This document shows positions 7,684 through 15,327 of a stretch of 19,370 nt of DNA, one piece after another (position 1 is the first letter of the stretch; each line of letters opens with the position of its first letter). Origin of the DNA: Treponema sp. (GTDB lineage Bacteria; Spirochaetota; Spirochaetia; Treponematales; Breznakiellaceae); assembly GCA_031281685.1 (NCBI GenBank), contig JAITFA010000040.1, positions 1 through 19,370 on the forward strand, written 5' to 3'. The notes under the pieces were generated by a model, which ran no database searches, had not been told where the DNA came from, and was given only the letters and a program-made list of their open reading frames with translations. The translations under genes and the position numbers were made by a program.

Positions 7684-8121
7684 ATGGGTATTCTAAGTGG
7701 AGTATTACTGGTTGTTTTTATAATTGTGGCAGTCTTACTTATCCTTCTGGTGTTGGTTCAGGACGAGGAGGGAGACACGCTTGGCGGTGTCTTTGCGAGT
7801 GGTAGCGCGTCCGTGTTTGGGTCTCGTTCTGGCAATGTACTGACCAGAGCGACTTCAATCCTAGGCGGCTTATTTCTGGTGTTGAGCTTTGGGCTTGCGC
7901 TTATGAACCGGACGCCCGGCGCTTCGGGGGTTGAATCAGCGGCGCGGGAGCTTTCAACCGATGTGAACCGCGACTGGTGGAGAGAAGACGCTTCAACGAG
8001 TGCTGAAACGCCATCCGTGGAGACGATTGAGACGTTGCCAGTATCGACTGTTCCACCTGTTACGGAGCCTACAGAAAACGTGGAGTCGGAACCCCTAAGC
8101 GCAGAAGAAATGGGGGAATGA
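7684..8121 (+). CDS. secG: Preprotein translocase subunit SecG
   Basis: Small membrane subunit of the SecYEG export channel. Two membrane helices are visible, at about residues 3-25 and 55-75, separated by the family loop with VQDEEGDTLGG (25-35) and FGSRSGNVLTRAT (45-57), the most conserved SecG region. The family is often 70-110 residues; here there is a polar tail of about 65 residues rich in Glu, Ser, Thr and Pro after the second helix. AGGAG lies 7 bases before the ATG. The end overlaps the next start (ATGA), indicating coupled translation. Confidence 0.93.
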   Translation: MGILSGVLLVVFIIVAVLLILLVLVQDEEGDTLGGVFASGSASVFGSRSGNVLTRATSILGGLFLVLSFGLALMNRTPGASGVESAARELSTDVNRDWWREDASTSAETPSVETIETLPVSTVPPVTEPTENVESEPLSAEEMGE

Positions 8122-8600
8122 GAATGTTTTTGTACGATGTTTTTCCCCCTGAACTGGTGAAGGTTGGCCTTGAAGCCGAGAATAAAGATGAAGTTTTCGA
8201 GGAGATGGTAGACCAGTTCTGTCAGGCGGAGAAGAAGTCCGATCTTAGAGAGGAGATTTTGGCGGCGCTACGGGCGCGGGAGGTGAAGATGTCCACTGGT
8301 ATTCAAAAAGGCATCGCTATCCCACACGGTAGAACCAACGCGGTTGATCGGCTATATGGGGCGCTTGGCATCTCTAGGCGCGGGATTGATTACGATGCGC
8401 TTGACAAGAATCCTGTGCATCTACTGTTTATGATCCTTGCGCCGGAGAAGGACGCGGAAAAATACCTGCGTATCCTCAAGCGGCTCGCACAGTTGATGGA
8501 TAATCCCCAGTTCTATACAGACCTTATGGCTCAGAAAGATGCATCTGGCGCCTGCGGGGTTATCAAGAAGTATGAAAATATTATTATCGCTGCAGACTAA
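8118..8600 (+). CDS. PTS EIIA (fructose/nitrogen type) domain protein, PtsN-like
   Basis: A single EIIA domain of the mannitol/fructose/nitrogen class, 160 residues. The phosphorylatable histidine is H70 in GIAIPHGRT, preceded by the family segment REVKMSTGIQKG. Downstream LLFMILAPEKDAEKYLRILKR matches the family pattern for the second half of the domain. As a lone domain without EIIB or EIIC it is more likely regulatory (PtsN type) than a sugar transporter part. The ATG at 8118 overlaps the secG stop; ATG at 8124 is an alternative. It sits between secG and the V-type ATPase genes and is probably co-transcribed with them; a link to ion-pump control would be speculation. Confidence 0.85.
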   Translation: MRMFLYDVFPPELVKVGLEAENKDEVFEEMVDQFCQAEKKSDLREEILAALRAREVKMSTGIQKGIAIPHGRTNAVDRLYGALGISRRGIDYDALDKNPVHLLFMILAPEKDAEKYLRILKRLAQLMDNPQFYTDLMAQKDASGACGVIKKYENIIIAAD

Positions 8601-8609
8601 GGTGTAATC

Positions 8610-8915
8610 ATGGATGAAACTGATGTGCTACGACATTTATTAGAAGTTGAGGCTGCGGCTGCGGCTCTGGTTGATAGCGCTCAGGCAGAGGCTAACAGGC
8701 GTCTCGCCGATGGGGAAAAGCTGAACCGTGAGCATTACGATCAGCGTTATGCTGAAGAAGTTGCGAGACTTGACGCGGACTATCAGAAACAGCTCGACGC
8801 GGTAAAGGTGGACTATCAGAAACAACTCGATGCTTATCGGGCGGAGCTTGACGCTATGCCTGTGGATAATAGTCGTTTTATGGAACTGGCCGGACATTTG
8901 CTCCTCAAGGATTAG
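8610..8915 (+). CDS. Probable V-type ATPase peripheral-stalk subunit G/H
   Basis: A 101-residue, highly charged, almost fully helical protein without membrane segments. Alanine-rich AEAAAAALVDSAQAEANRRL near the N-terminus and the long heptad region are typical of the G/H stalk subunit that pairs with subunit E to hold the catalytic head still. Two consecutive copies of DYQKQLDA at about residues 55-72 suggest a small internal duplication that lengthens the coil. Sequence identity in this family is low; the call relies on coiled-coil character, size and position directly before subunit C. AAGGTG precedes the ATG. Confidence 0.7.
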   Translation: MDETDVLRHLLEVEAAAAALVDSAQAEANRRLADGEKLNREHYDQRYAEEVARLDADYQKQLDAVKVDYQKQLDAYRAELDAMPVDNSRFMELAGHLLLKD

Positions 8916-8918
8916 TGT

Positions 8919-9935
8919 ATGATAAGCGCTGGAGAGCGGGCATATAGCTATGCCAAAGCATGCGGGATCATGGGAAAGTCCTTTGTCGGGAAACGTATCG
9001 CCGCGCTTGGCAGTGTAAGCCGACTTTCTGAGCTTGATCGGCTAGTCTTCCCAGATGGAAGCAGGGATTTGCCTGAAAAAGAACTGTTACTTGATCTGGA
9101 GGCTAGAATTATCGCCCGCGTGGTAAAACAGATCATCATGGTTATTGACTCATTCTCAAAACCGCCCGCACTCCTGAGCTATCTCATCAGGACGTATGAG
9201 TACGCTGATCTCAAAACCGCGCTTAAGGCTATTGAGGTGGGTGATCAAAAGCCGCCGCCCTTTACTGATATCGGCCACTTTCGCACTGTCCACTTTGAGG
9301 CATACCCCGATATCGCCGCGATGGTGGAGGGAAGCGAATTTGGGTTTCTGCTTAAAAAGCGCAATACGCAAAATGCCGGAGAAGTTAATGAGCATATAAT
9401 GAGCATTATGCTTGACCAGCACTACTATGCCGCGCTCTGGGAATCGCTGTTTGCCTTGCCTAAAAAAGACCGGTTCTTCACTGAAAAGATACTGATTGAG
9501 GAAATATCCCTGCGAAACGTGGTCTGGGCTTTGCGTCTGCGAACCTACTATGGCATGACGCCTGAGCAGACGCGGGAAAACCTTATATCGCTGAGTGGTA
9601 AGAAAAACCTTGCCGCAGACGCCGAAGCGTCTTTGCGTATGGGCTTAGATAACCGTGCAGACTGGAATGGCTATCCACGCGCTCATTTCCTTAACCCTGA
9701 AACGCCGAATGAACACTGGGTCGTTGACCCGCGTTACTTCCAGAACGCCGCAGCAAAGTATTTATACCATCTTGCTCGCCTTTCATTCAGGCGTCAGCCC
9801 TTCTCTCTGGATATGGTGTTCTGCTTCATCAAGTTGAAGCTGTTTGAGGAAGACCTGCTCACCAGCGTGGCTGAGGGCTTGGTTATAGGCATGTCGAGCC
9901 ATGATGTATTAAGTATGTTGGAGGTACCTACATGA
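8919..9935 (+). CDS. atpC: V-type ATPase subunit C (AC39/d family)
   Basis: Central-stalk socket subunit that connects the rotor shaft to the membrane c-ring. The 338-residue, helix-rich soluble protein has the family-like start AYSYAKACGIMGKSFVGKRI and repeated helical hairpins with short aromatic turns such as YYAALWESL, consistent with the three-fold AC39 architecture. It starts 3 bases after the previous stop, and its stop (9933-9935) overlaps the subunit I start by 4 bases (ATGA). The gene order G/H-C-I-K-F-E-A is that of archaeal and enterococcal-type operons, which supports the call. Confidence 0.82.
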   Translation: MISAGERAYSYAKACGIMGKSFVGKRIAALGSVSRLSELDRLVFPDGSRDLPEKELLLDLEARIIARVVKQIIMVIDSFSKPPALLSYLIRTYEYADLKTALKAIEVGDQKPPPFTDIGHFRTVHFEAYPDIAAMVEGSEFGFLLKKRNTQNAGEVNEHIMSIMLDQHYYAALWESLFALPKKDRFFTEKILIEEISLRNVVWALRLRTYYGMTPEQTRENLISLSGKKNLAADAEASLRMGLDNRADWNGYPRAHFLNPETPNEHWVVDPRYFQNAAAKYLYHLARLSFRRQPFSLDMVFCFIKLKLFEEDLLTSVAEGLVIGMSSHDVLSMLEVPT

Positions 9936-10957
9936 TCCGCCCTCGGAAAATGAAACAGATTGAGATGACCGTACTTGAGCGAGATGTGGACAGGGTTATT
10001 GAATTTCTGGGCAAACGGGGAATTATGCAATTCTCCGAGAAGGATACTTCTATAGAAAAACATTCTTCAGAAAAAGATGATGTAGGCGAGGCTCGTGTCA
10101 ATGCTGAAAAAACCAGCACACATACACAGGAAAATCTTGAAAAGCTAAAAACCGTCGCCGCCTATCTGGAGATAGAACTCCCTACAGAACCGGAAAAAAC
10201 CGCCGGTCTTCCTGCTAAGGGAGAGGAGGAACTGTGTGAGCAGATCGTGAATACGGTAAACGCGGTAAGCAAGGTCGAGCATGAAAAAAATCTTGAACGG
10301 CAAAAGATCGAGGCTACCTTAACCGAATCCAAGTCATTTGCTAATCTTAATGCGCCTTTTAAGGAACTGGATCAGCTTTCTTATCTGACCCTGCGCGTTG
10401 GGCGACTTGATCCCCAGAGCCGGAAGGAAATGCAGGAAACACTCACCGATCGCGTTGTGATCGTGCCGCTTGACGATGAGCGGGTTCTGGCTGCGGCATC
10501 ACGGCGAGGCCGTTTTGCCCTTGACTCCGAACTAAAGAAACGCTCGTTCATGCCTATCGCTATTCCCGAAGGCTATAAGGGAATCCCCGAAGAACTGCTT
10601 GCTAGTCTTGAAAACCGCATAAAGCAGATGGAGCGCGAGCTTCAGGGTATCGCCAAGCAGAAGGTGCGTCTGCATAACGAGTACGAAAAATCGCTGAAAT
10701 CGCTGGTTTCCTCCCACCTCATGGCAACTCAGGTTGAAAAGCTGAAGACGCGGCTCGTCAGCACCAAAAGCGTGTATATGCTGTCCGGCTGGGTTCCCTC
10801 CGACGCGATCATCGACCTCGTGGACGGACTTTCCAAGCTAACCGATGGGCGAGTGGCGGTTCGCGCCTTTGATCCCGATGAAGTGAAGTCGATAAAGGAC
10901 GGCACGGAAAAAGTGCCGGTGTCGCTCAAGCACGGGCGTTTTGTCGAAGGTTTTTGA
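9932..10957 (+). CDS. atpI: V-type ATPase subunit I, N-terminal cytoplasmic half (frame ends at a +1 break)
   Basis: Encodes the cytoplasmic arm of subunit I (equivalent of eukaryotic subunit a), which binds the peripheral stalks. The 341 residues begin with the family-typical MIRPRKMKQIEMTVLERDVD, contain long charged helices at about 85-125 and 215-255 that form the coiled-coil arm, and stop at TGA 10955-10957 right after KVPVSLKHGRFVEGF. In intact subunit I proteins this segment runs straight on into the membrane domain (FEP...YG.P.Y..IDPTPF), which is present here in the +1 frame. GGAGG at 9920-9924 is a good ribosome binding site. It is either half of a frameshifted gene, a separately made domain, or one part of a recoded gene. 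Confidence 0.9.
   Translation: MIRPRKMKQIEMTVLERDVDRVIEFLGKRGIMQFSEKDTSIEKHSSEKDDVGEARVNAEKTSTHTQENLEKLKTVAAYLEIELPTEPEKTAGLPAKGEEELCEQIVNTVNAVSKVEHEKNLERQKIEATLTESKSFANLNAPFKELDQLSYLTLRVGRLDPQSRKEMQETLTDRVVIVPLDDERVLAAASRRGRFALDSELKKRSFMPIAIPEGYKGIPEELLASLENRIKQMERELQGIAKQKVRLHNEYEKSLKSLVSSHLMATQVEKLKTRLVSTKSVYMLSGWVPSDAIIDLVDGLSKLTDGRVAVRAFDPDEVKSIKDGTEKVPVSLKHGRFVEGF
10946..10957 (+). other. Possible +1 recoding site or frameshift in atpI
   Basis: The reading GAA GGT TTT TGA stops the first frame, but skipping one base gives GGT TTT GAG, which continues into the membrane domain without loss of residues. The P-site UUU (10952-10954) can slip forward by one and re-pair perfectly with UUU at 10953-10955, and GAAGG, a Shine-Dalgarno-like sequence, sits 1 base upstream of it. 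This resembles the E. coli prfB +1 site (SD-like, CUU, UGA), although prfB has a wider spacing and UGAC rather than UGAG. A one-base insertion in T5 by mutation or sequencing error gives the same picture. Confidence 0.5.
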
Positions 10958-10961
10958 GCCA

Positions 10962-11963
10962 ATGGTCTTCTCTTATGGAGCGCCGTTGTATGGAACCATT
11001 GACCCGACGCCTTTTGTGGCGGTCTTCTTCACTCTCTTCTTCGGTATCATGTTCGGCGATGTTGGCCAAGGTTTTGTACTTTTTCTGCTTGGCCTTCTCA
11101 TCGCCAAAAAAAAGCTGAAGATACAGTTGCTATCAATGAACTACGCTCGCCCGCTCATCTTTGTTGGTATTGCGTCAATGATTATGGGCATCCTCTACGG
11201 ATCAGTGTTTGCCAATGAGTCCCTGCTTGAAAAGCCGATAGAGGCTATCACCGGCGCAATCACTGGCCATCCGGTGAGCCACATCATTCACCTTATGCCG
11301 GACCGGAACAACCTCGGCAAACTCTTTGCCTTCTTTGGTTTCTCCATTGGCATTGGCGTAATTCTGAACTCAATGGGTTTGATTCTCAATATCGTGAATC
11401 GATGTATATTAAAGGATTACGAGAAAGCTTTCTTCTCCAAGACAGGTCTCGCGGGTCTCTTGTTCTTCTGGTATGCTATTTTCATCGCCATACGCATAAT
11501 ACTGGGCGGGCATTTTGTAACGCTTGACCTTCTCGGTCTGTCCATACCAGTATTCTGCATCTTCTTTGGGCCGGTGATCTGGAACCTCATCAGTGGCAAG
11601 CGTCCTGTCGTAGAAGAAGGACTGTTCGCTTTCATCATTGAGGGTGTTGTAGAAATTCTGGAAACCGTGTCGAGTTATATCTCCAGCACTGTAAGTTTCC
11701 TGCGCGTGGGCGCATTTGCCTTGTCGCATACGGTCTTATCGTTTATCATTTTCAGTATCGCGGAGCTGGTAGAGGAAGGCTCGGCGTTTGGGCCGCTGTT
11801 TTCGTTGGTCATTGTCATCTTTGGCAATCTGATTATCATTTTACTTGAGGGAATGATCGTTGCCATTCAAGTGGTGCGTCTTCAATATTATGAATTCTTT
11901 AGCAAGTTTTTCACGGAGACTGGGGTGGCTTTCGCGCCGTTCAGGTTCCGCAGGGAGGTGTGA
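10962..11963 (+). CDS. atpI: V-type ATPase subunit I, C-terminal membrane half
   Basis: Membrane stator that forms the ion half-channels next to the c-ring. From ATG 10962 it is 333 residues with about seven to eight membrane helices: IDPTPF opens the domain, then FGDVGQGF in the first hairpin, and the key SFLRVGAFALSH segment with the essential Arg near the end, followed by LIIILLEGMIVAIQVVRLQYYEFFSKFF at the C-terminus. The frame is open upstream to a TTG at 10941 but the domain continues from the preceding gene in the other frame. If translated on its own, ATG 10962 lies 4 bases after the upstream stop, with GAAGG 11 bases before it, allowing re-initiation. The joined protein would be about 675 residues, normal for the family. 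Confidence 0.9.
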   Translation: MVFSYGAPLYGTIDPTPFVAVFFTLFFGIMFGDVGQGFVLFLLGLLIAKKKLKIQLLSMNYARPLIFVGIASMIMGILYGSVFANESLLEKPIEAITGAITGHPVSHIIHLMPDRNNLGKLFAFFGFSIGIGVILNSMGLILNIVNRCILKDYEKAFFSKTGLAGLLFFWYAIFIAIRIILGGHFVTLDLLGLSIPVFCIFFGPVIWNLISGKRPVVEEGLFAFIIEGVVEILETVSSYISSTVSFLRVGAFALSHTVLSFIIFSIAELVEEGSAFGPLFSLVIVIFGNLIIILLEGMIVAIQVVRLQYYEFFSKFFTETGVAFAPFRFRREV

Positions 11964-11964
11964 G

Positions 11965-12264
11965 ATGAAACGCGCAGTAGCGTTTGGTGTGTTTATGCTG
12001 GCGGTGGTGGGCGGAATGTTCGCTCAGGAAGCCGGTGCGGCAGAGGCGCTGTCCGGCAATGGGTTAAAATACATTGCGGCGGCAATCGCAGTCGGAGTTT
12101 CCTGTATCGCGGGCGGTATCGCGGTGGGGCAGATTGGTGCGGCGGCAATGGGAGCTATGAGTGAAAACGCTGAACTTTCAGGAAAAGCCTTGCCCTTCGT
12201 CGGTCTGGCCGAAGGTATCTGTCTGTGGGGCTTTCTGGTAGCCCTGCTCATTATGATTCTGTAG
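11965..12264 (+). CDS. atpK: V-type ATPase subunit K (c-ring proteolipid)
   Basis: Rotor-ring proteolipid that carries the ion. I use ATG 11965 because AGGGAGG at 11952-11958 is ideally placed; a frame open further upstream overlaps atpI and is not supported. The 99 residues have a hydrophobic N-terminal stretch ending near MFAQEAGA (1-27), which looks like a signal peptide or an extra helix, then one glycine-rich hairpin: helix 1 at about 36-62 (GGIAVGQIGAAAMGAM) and helix 2 at about 76-98 with the carboxylate E83 in GLAEGICLWG. It is the short, single-hairpin type. The carboxylate is followed by Gly rather than the Thr/Ser common in sodium-binding rings, which hints at proton coupling but does not prove it. 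Confidence 0.93.
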   Translation: MKRAVAFGVFMLAVVGGMFAQEAGAAEALSGNGLKYIAAAIAVGVSCIAGGIAVGQIGAAAMGAMSENAELSGKALPFVGLAEGICLWGFLVALLIMIL

Positions 12265-12270
12265 GAAGCG

Positions 12271-12612
12271 GTGGATTACTTCTTTATTGGAGACGCGGAA
12301 CTGGTAACAGCGTTTCGTTTTGTCGGTGTTGACGGAACAGCGGTAAGTAACGTTGACACCGCCAAAACCGCGTTTCTTAAAATCACCCAGGGGTTTGACG
12401 TGGTTGCCGGAGCCGTCCTCCCGAATGTTGAGTCCTGCCGGATACTCATTCTCACGGAAGAGGTTGCTAACTGGCTGGAGGAAGCGGTTACGGAGTGGCA
12501 ATTGTCGGATCGTTATCCCCTGATAGTGGAAATTCCCGGCATGATGGGGAGGCTTCCCGGACGCAAAACGCTGGTCGATTCTATTCGGGAAGCTATTGGT
12601 ATTCATGTATAA
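12271..12612 (+). CDS. atpF: V-type ATPase subunit F
   Basis: Small central-shaft subunit that pairs with D and modulates ATP hydrolysis. The 113 residues open with the family pattern YFFIGDAELVTAFRFVGVDG, continue with RILILTEEVANWL at about residues 57-69 and end with PLIVEIPGMMGRL, all matching the Rossmann-like F subunit. GTG 12271 is chosen because GGAAG lies just upstream after the atpK stop. Its usual partner D is not encoded in this window. Confidence 0.9.
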   Translation: MDYFFIGDAELVTAFRFVGVDGTAVSNVDTAKTAFLKITQGFDVVAGAVLPNVESCRILILTEEVANWLEEAVTEWQLSDRYPLIVEIPGMMGRLPGRKTLVDSIREAIGIHV

Positions 12613-12619
12613 ACAGGAC

Positions 12620-12637
12620 TAAACGTATTAGCGTTTA
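12620..12637 (+). promoter_or_regulatory. Small intercistronic hairpin between atpF and atpE
   Basis: TAAACG (12620-12625) and CGTTTA (12632-12637) pair perfectly around the loop TATTAG, in the 43-base gap that is the largest inside the ATPase operon. AAAGG at 12643-12647, the ribosome binding site of atpE, follows 5 bases later. The hairpin is AT-rich and short. It could protect an RNA end or adjust atpE translation, since subunit E is needed in more than one copy per complex; this is inference. Confidence 0.35.
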
Positions 12638-12655
12638 TCCAGAAAGGCATTATTT

Positions 12656-13300
12656 ATGGAAGAACTGCAATCTACTGATGTGTTGGATCGGGAAATTCTT
12701 GAGGATGCGCGGAAAAAGGCGTACCGTATCCTCAAAGCCTCCGAGGAAGGTGTGAAATCTGCGGCGGAGTTGTGGGAAAAGAGAGCCACAGCAGCAATCG
12801 CCGAGAGTAAGGAACACTACGCGAGCCGCTTTGTTACCATGAAAGACGAGGTTGTGGCTCGATTAATTCTGGATAAACGGCGTATTCGTTCTGAAAAAGT
12901 CGAGTCTTTGTTAAAAACAGCAATGTTCGGCTATCTGCAAAGCCTGCCACGGGAAACCCTGCTCTCTCTGCTTGAAAACGAATTGCGCCTGCGATTGACT
13001 GAACTACGGGAGACCAATGAGTTTCCCACGACCAGTATGACCGTGCGAATCAAGAATCTGAGCAACGCTGAATCGGAAGCTATCCTTAAAAAGTATCTGA
13101 CACCGGGGACATGGACACTGGAAACCACCAGTACAGCCACGCTTGTTGAGGATAAATTCCCCCGTCTCACGCTTGACGCACCATCAGTACGCATTAACGC
13201 CTCGATTGATAGTGTTGGATATGATTTACTCGAAGACAAGCGTACCGAACTACTCGTAGCCCTTTTGGGAGACGCGGCGCTTGAGGGAGGCTTAGCATGA
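12656..13300 (+). CDS. atpE: V-type ATPase subunit E
   Basis: Peripheral-stalk subunit that with G/H connects the catalytic head to subunit I. The 214 residues have a long N-terminal charged helix (about 10-75, [23 protein letters not shown]) and a mixed alpha/beta C-terminal domain with a final segment [20 protein letters not shown], which is the usual E-family end. ATG 12656 follows AAAGG by 8 bases. The stop overlaps the atpA ATG (ATGA), so the head subunit is translationally coupled to it. Confidence 0.88.
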   Translation: MEELQSTDVLDREILEDARKKAYRILKASEEGVKSAAELWEKRATAAIAESKEHYASRFVTMKDEVVARLILDKRRIRSEKVESLLKTAMFGYLQSLPRETLLSLLENELRLRLTELRETNEFPTTSMTVRIKNLSNAESEAILKKYLTPGTWTLETTSTATLVEDKFPRLTLDAPSVRINASIDSVGYDLLEDKRTELLVALLGDAALEGGLA

Positions 13301-15099
13301 TTGTGGGAAAAGTTAAGCGTATTTCAGGCCCCATTATCCGTACCGTTGGGTTGAGCGGCGCAGGGCTTTTTGACGTGGTTGAGGTTGGCGAAAAACGTAT
13401 CATCGGCGAAGTGGTACGACTTGAAGGCAACGAGGCCGTCATTCAGGTTTATGAGGACGACACCGGTCTTGAAATCGGTGCATCAGCTTCATCAACCGGA
13501 CGCCCACTTTCGGCACGCCTTGGCCCCGGCCTTATCGGTACAATCTACGATGGTATACAGCGCCCGCTTGAAGCCCTCTTCAAGCAGAGCGGCGCGTTCA
13601 TGGATCCGGGCGTGCGGGGCGAACCGCTTGACTCACAGCGGCTCTGGCACTTTGTTCCTGACCCCAATATCGAACAAAAGCTGTCCGCCGGGGAAAAAGT
13701 GGCAGTCAAACCCGGCCTTATACTCGGCAATGTCAAAGAAACCGAGAGCATCACCTGCAAGATCATGGTTCCGCCCGATACCAAAGGCGGTTTCTTAAGC
13801 GAAGTCCTACCAGTGGGTGAGTATACCATTGAAGCTATTGTAGCCCGCACCGATAAGGGCGAAGAAATCCCCCTTGCCCAGTGGTGGCCCGTGCGTATTC
13901 CGCGCCCCAGCGCGGCGCGTCTTGCGCCAGACCAGCCGCTAGTAACCGGCGAGCGCGTGATCGATGTGTTCTTCCCCCTGTCCAAGGGCGGAACCGCCGC
14001 CATCCCCGGAGGCTTTGGCACCGGCAAAACCATGACCCAGCACGCCATCGCCAAGTGGTGCGACGCCGACGTTATCGTTTACATTGGCTGCGGGGAACGC
14101 GGCAATGAAATGACTGATGTGCTAACCGAATTTCCGCATCTGTCAGACCCGCGCACTGGCCGTTCTCTCATGGAACGCACGATTCTCATAGCTAACACCT
14201 CGAATATGCCCGTGGCAGCCCGTGAAGTTTCGATATACACCGGCGTTACCCTCGCCGAGTTCTACCGCGACATGGGTTATCATGTGGCGATCATGGCTGA
14301 TTCTACGAGCCGCTGGGCAGAAGCCCTGCGTGAGCTGTCGGGGCGCATGGAAGAGATGCCCGCCGAGGAAGGCTTTCCCGCCTATTTGCCCACGCGCCTT
14401 GCCGAGTTTTATGAACGCGCTGGTCGCGTCAAAACCCTTTCAGGCTTTGAAGGCTCGGTCACCATCATCGGGGCGGTCTCCCCGCCCGGCGGCGATTTTT
14501 CCGAGCCGGTAACTCAGCACACCAAGCGATTCATCCGCTGCTTTTGGGCGCTTGACCGCGATCTTGCCAACGCCCGCCATTACCCGGCTATAAGCTGGCT
14601 CGACAGCTATTCCGAGTACGCCGAGGAGGTGAAACCCTGGTGGGAGAAGGTGAGTCCCGCATGGGCAAAATCCCGTCAGGATGCACTCGACCTCCTCAAG
14701 CGCGACCAGCGCCTCGCGGAAATCGTCCGTCTTATTGGCCCAGACGCCCTTCCCGATGATCAGCGCCTCACCCTCCTCACCGCCGACATCATTAAAAACG
14801 GTTTTTTACAGCAGAACTCGTTTGATGAAGTTGACATGTACTGTGTACCCCTTAAGCAGGTGCGTCTTCTTGAACTCATCATGGAGTTTCATGAACGCGC
14901 CCAGACCTGTGTCAAACTTGGCGCTCTGCTCATCAAAATCACGTCGCTTCCCATCAGAGAACGCCTTGCCCGCCTCAAGAGCGAAGTGAAGAACGATGCC
15001 CTTAACAGCCTGAGCGACTTTGAAAACGAGATGCGCGGCGCTCTTGAGGAACTGGAGCGCAGTTACCGTTCCAAAGAAACAAAAGAAACGATTGATTAA
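13297..15099 (+). CDS. atpA: V-type ATPase catalytic subunit A
   Basis: Catalytic ATPase subunit of the soluble head. Full length at 600 residues, with the beta-barrel N-domain (1-75), the A-subunit-specific non-homologous insert (about 110-200), Walker A GGFGTGKT at 238-245, catalytic Glu in CGERGNE (E267), Walker B around [12 protein letters not shown] (D335), [18 protein letters not shown] at about 361-378 and an intact helical C-domain. AGGGAGG lies 6 bases before the ATG, and the start overlaps the atpE stop. In characterised operons atpB and atpD follow directly; here a hairpin and a tRNA gene follow, so the complex can only be finished with subunits from elsewhere. Confidence 0.97.
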   Translation: MIVGKVKRISGPIIRTVGLSGAGLFDVVEVGEKRIIGEVVRLEGNEAVIQVYEDDTGLEIGASASSTGRPLSARLGPGLIGTIYDGIQRPLEALFKQSGAFMDPGVRGEPLDSQRLWHFVPDPNIEQKLSAGEKVAVKPGLILGNVKETESITCKIMVPPDTKGGFLSEVLPVGEYTIEAIVARTDKGEEIPLAQWWPVRIPRPSAARLAPDQPLVTGERVIDVFFPLSKGGTAAIPGGFGTGKTMTQHAIAKWCDADVIVYIGCGERGNEMTDVLTEFPHLSDPRTGRSLMERTILIANTSNMPVAAREVSIYTGVTLAEFYRDMGYHVAIMADSTSRWAEALRELSGRMEEMPAEEGFPAYLPTRLAEFYERAGRVKTLSGFEGSVTIIGAVSPPGGDFSEPVTQHTKRFIRCFWALDRDLANARHYPAISWLDSYSEYAEEVKPWWEKVSPAWAKSRQDALDLLKRDQRLAEIVRLIGPDALPDDQRLTLLTADIIKNGFLQQNSFDEVDMYCVPLKQVRLLELIMEFHERAQTCVKLGALLIKITSLPIRERLARLKSEVKNDALNSLSDFENEMRGALEELERSYRSKETKETID

Positions 15100-15112
15100 G
15101 GTATTTTCTCGT

Positions 15113-15148
15113 ATAGATCGTGCCGTTGTTCGTAACGGCGCGATCTAT
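15113..15148. terminator. 15-bp hairpin after atpA, probable transcription end
   Basis: The arms at 15113-15127 and 15134-15148 pair over 15 positions with a single T-G mismatch (a G-U pair in RNA) around the loop GTTCGT, 13 bases after the atpA stop. The stem is GC-rich in its upper part (GTGCCGTT / AACGGCGC). There is no immediate U tract; GTGTTTT follows about 7 bases later. It is the best candidate for the end of the ATPase operon and works in either direction as a stem. Confidence 0.6.
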
Positions 15149-15176
15149 GTGCGAGTGTTTTAACGCGCCATAGCGC

Positions 15177-15205
15177 TTGACACATTTCATGTAAGTTGCT
15201 ATAGT
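15177..15205 (+). promoter_or_regulatory. Near-consensus sigma70-type promoter for tRNA-Leu
   Basis: TTGACA (15177-15182, 6 of 6), a 17-base spacer and TATAGT (15200-15205, 5 of 6) place the expected start near 15212, four bases before the mature tRNA 5' end at 15216. This is the strongest promoter by eye in the window, as expected for a tRNA gene. It could also transcribe the mgtC-like gene by read-through. Confidence 0.85.
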
Positions 15206-15215
15206 GTTTTTAACA

Positions 15216-15297
15216 GCCCAGATGGTGAAATTGGCAGACACGCTAGTTTCAGGTACTAGTGCCGCGAGGCTTGGGGGTTCAAGTCCCCCTCTGGGCA
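15216..15297 (+). tRNA. tRNA-Leu, anticodon CAG
   Basis: A class II tRNA of 82 bases. The acceptor stem pairs GCCCAGA (15216-15222) with TCTGGGC (15290-15296), discriminator A at 15297. The anticodon stem CTAGT/ACTAG encloses TTCAGGT, giving anticodon CAG at 15250-15252 (reads CUG, leucine). A long variable arm (15260-15271) and the T arm GGGGG-TTCAAGT-CCCCC (15273-15289) are intact. The terminal CCA is not encoded and must be added by the nucleotidyltransferase. Confidence 0.97.
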
Positions 15298-15327
15298 ATC
15301 CCTCCTATAACTATATAAACTTATCCC

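Noticed and set aside
10955..10957. TGA in atpI read as selenocysteine or by simple stop read-through
   Set aside because: The continuation of the protein is in a different frame, so reading the stop as an amino acid would not restore the membrane domain.
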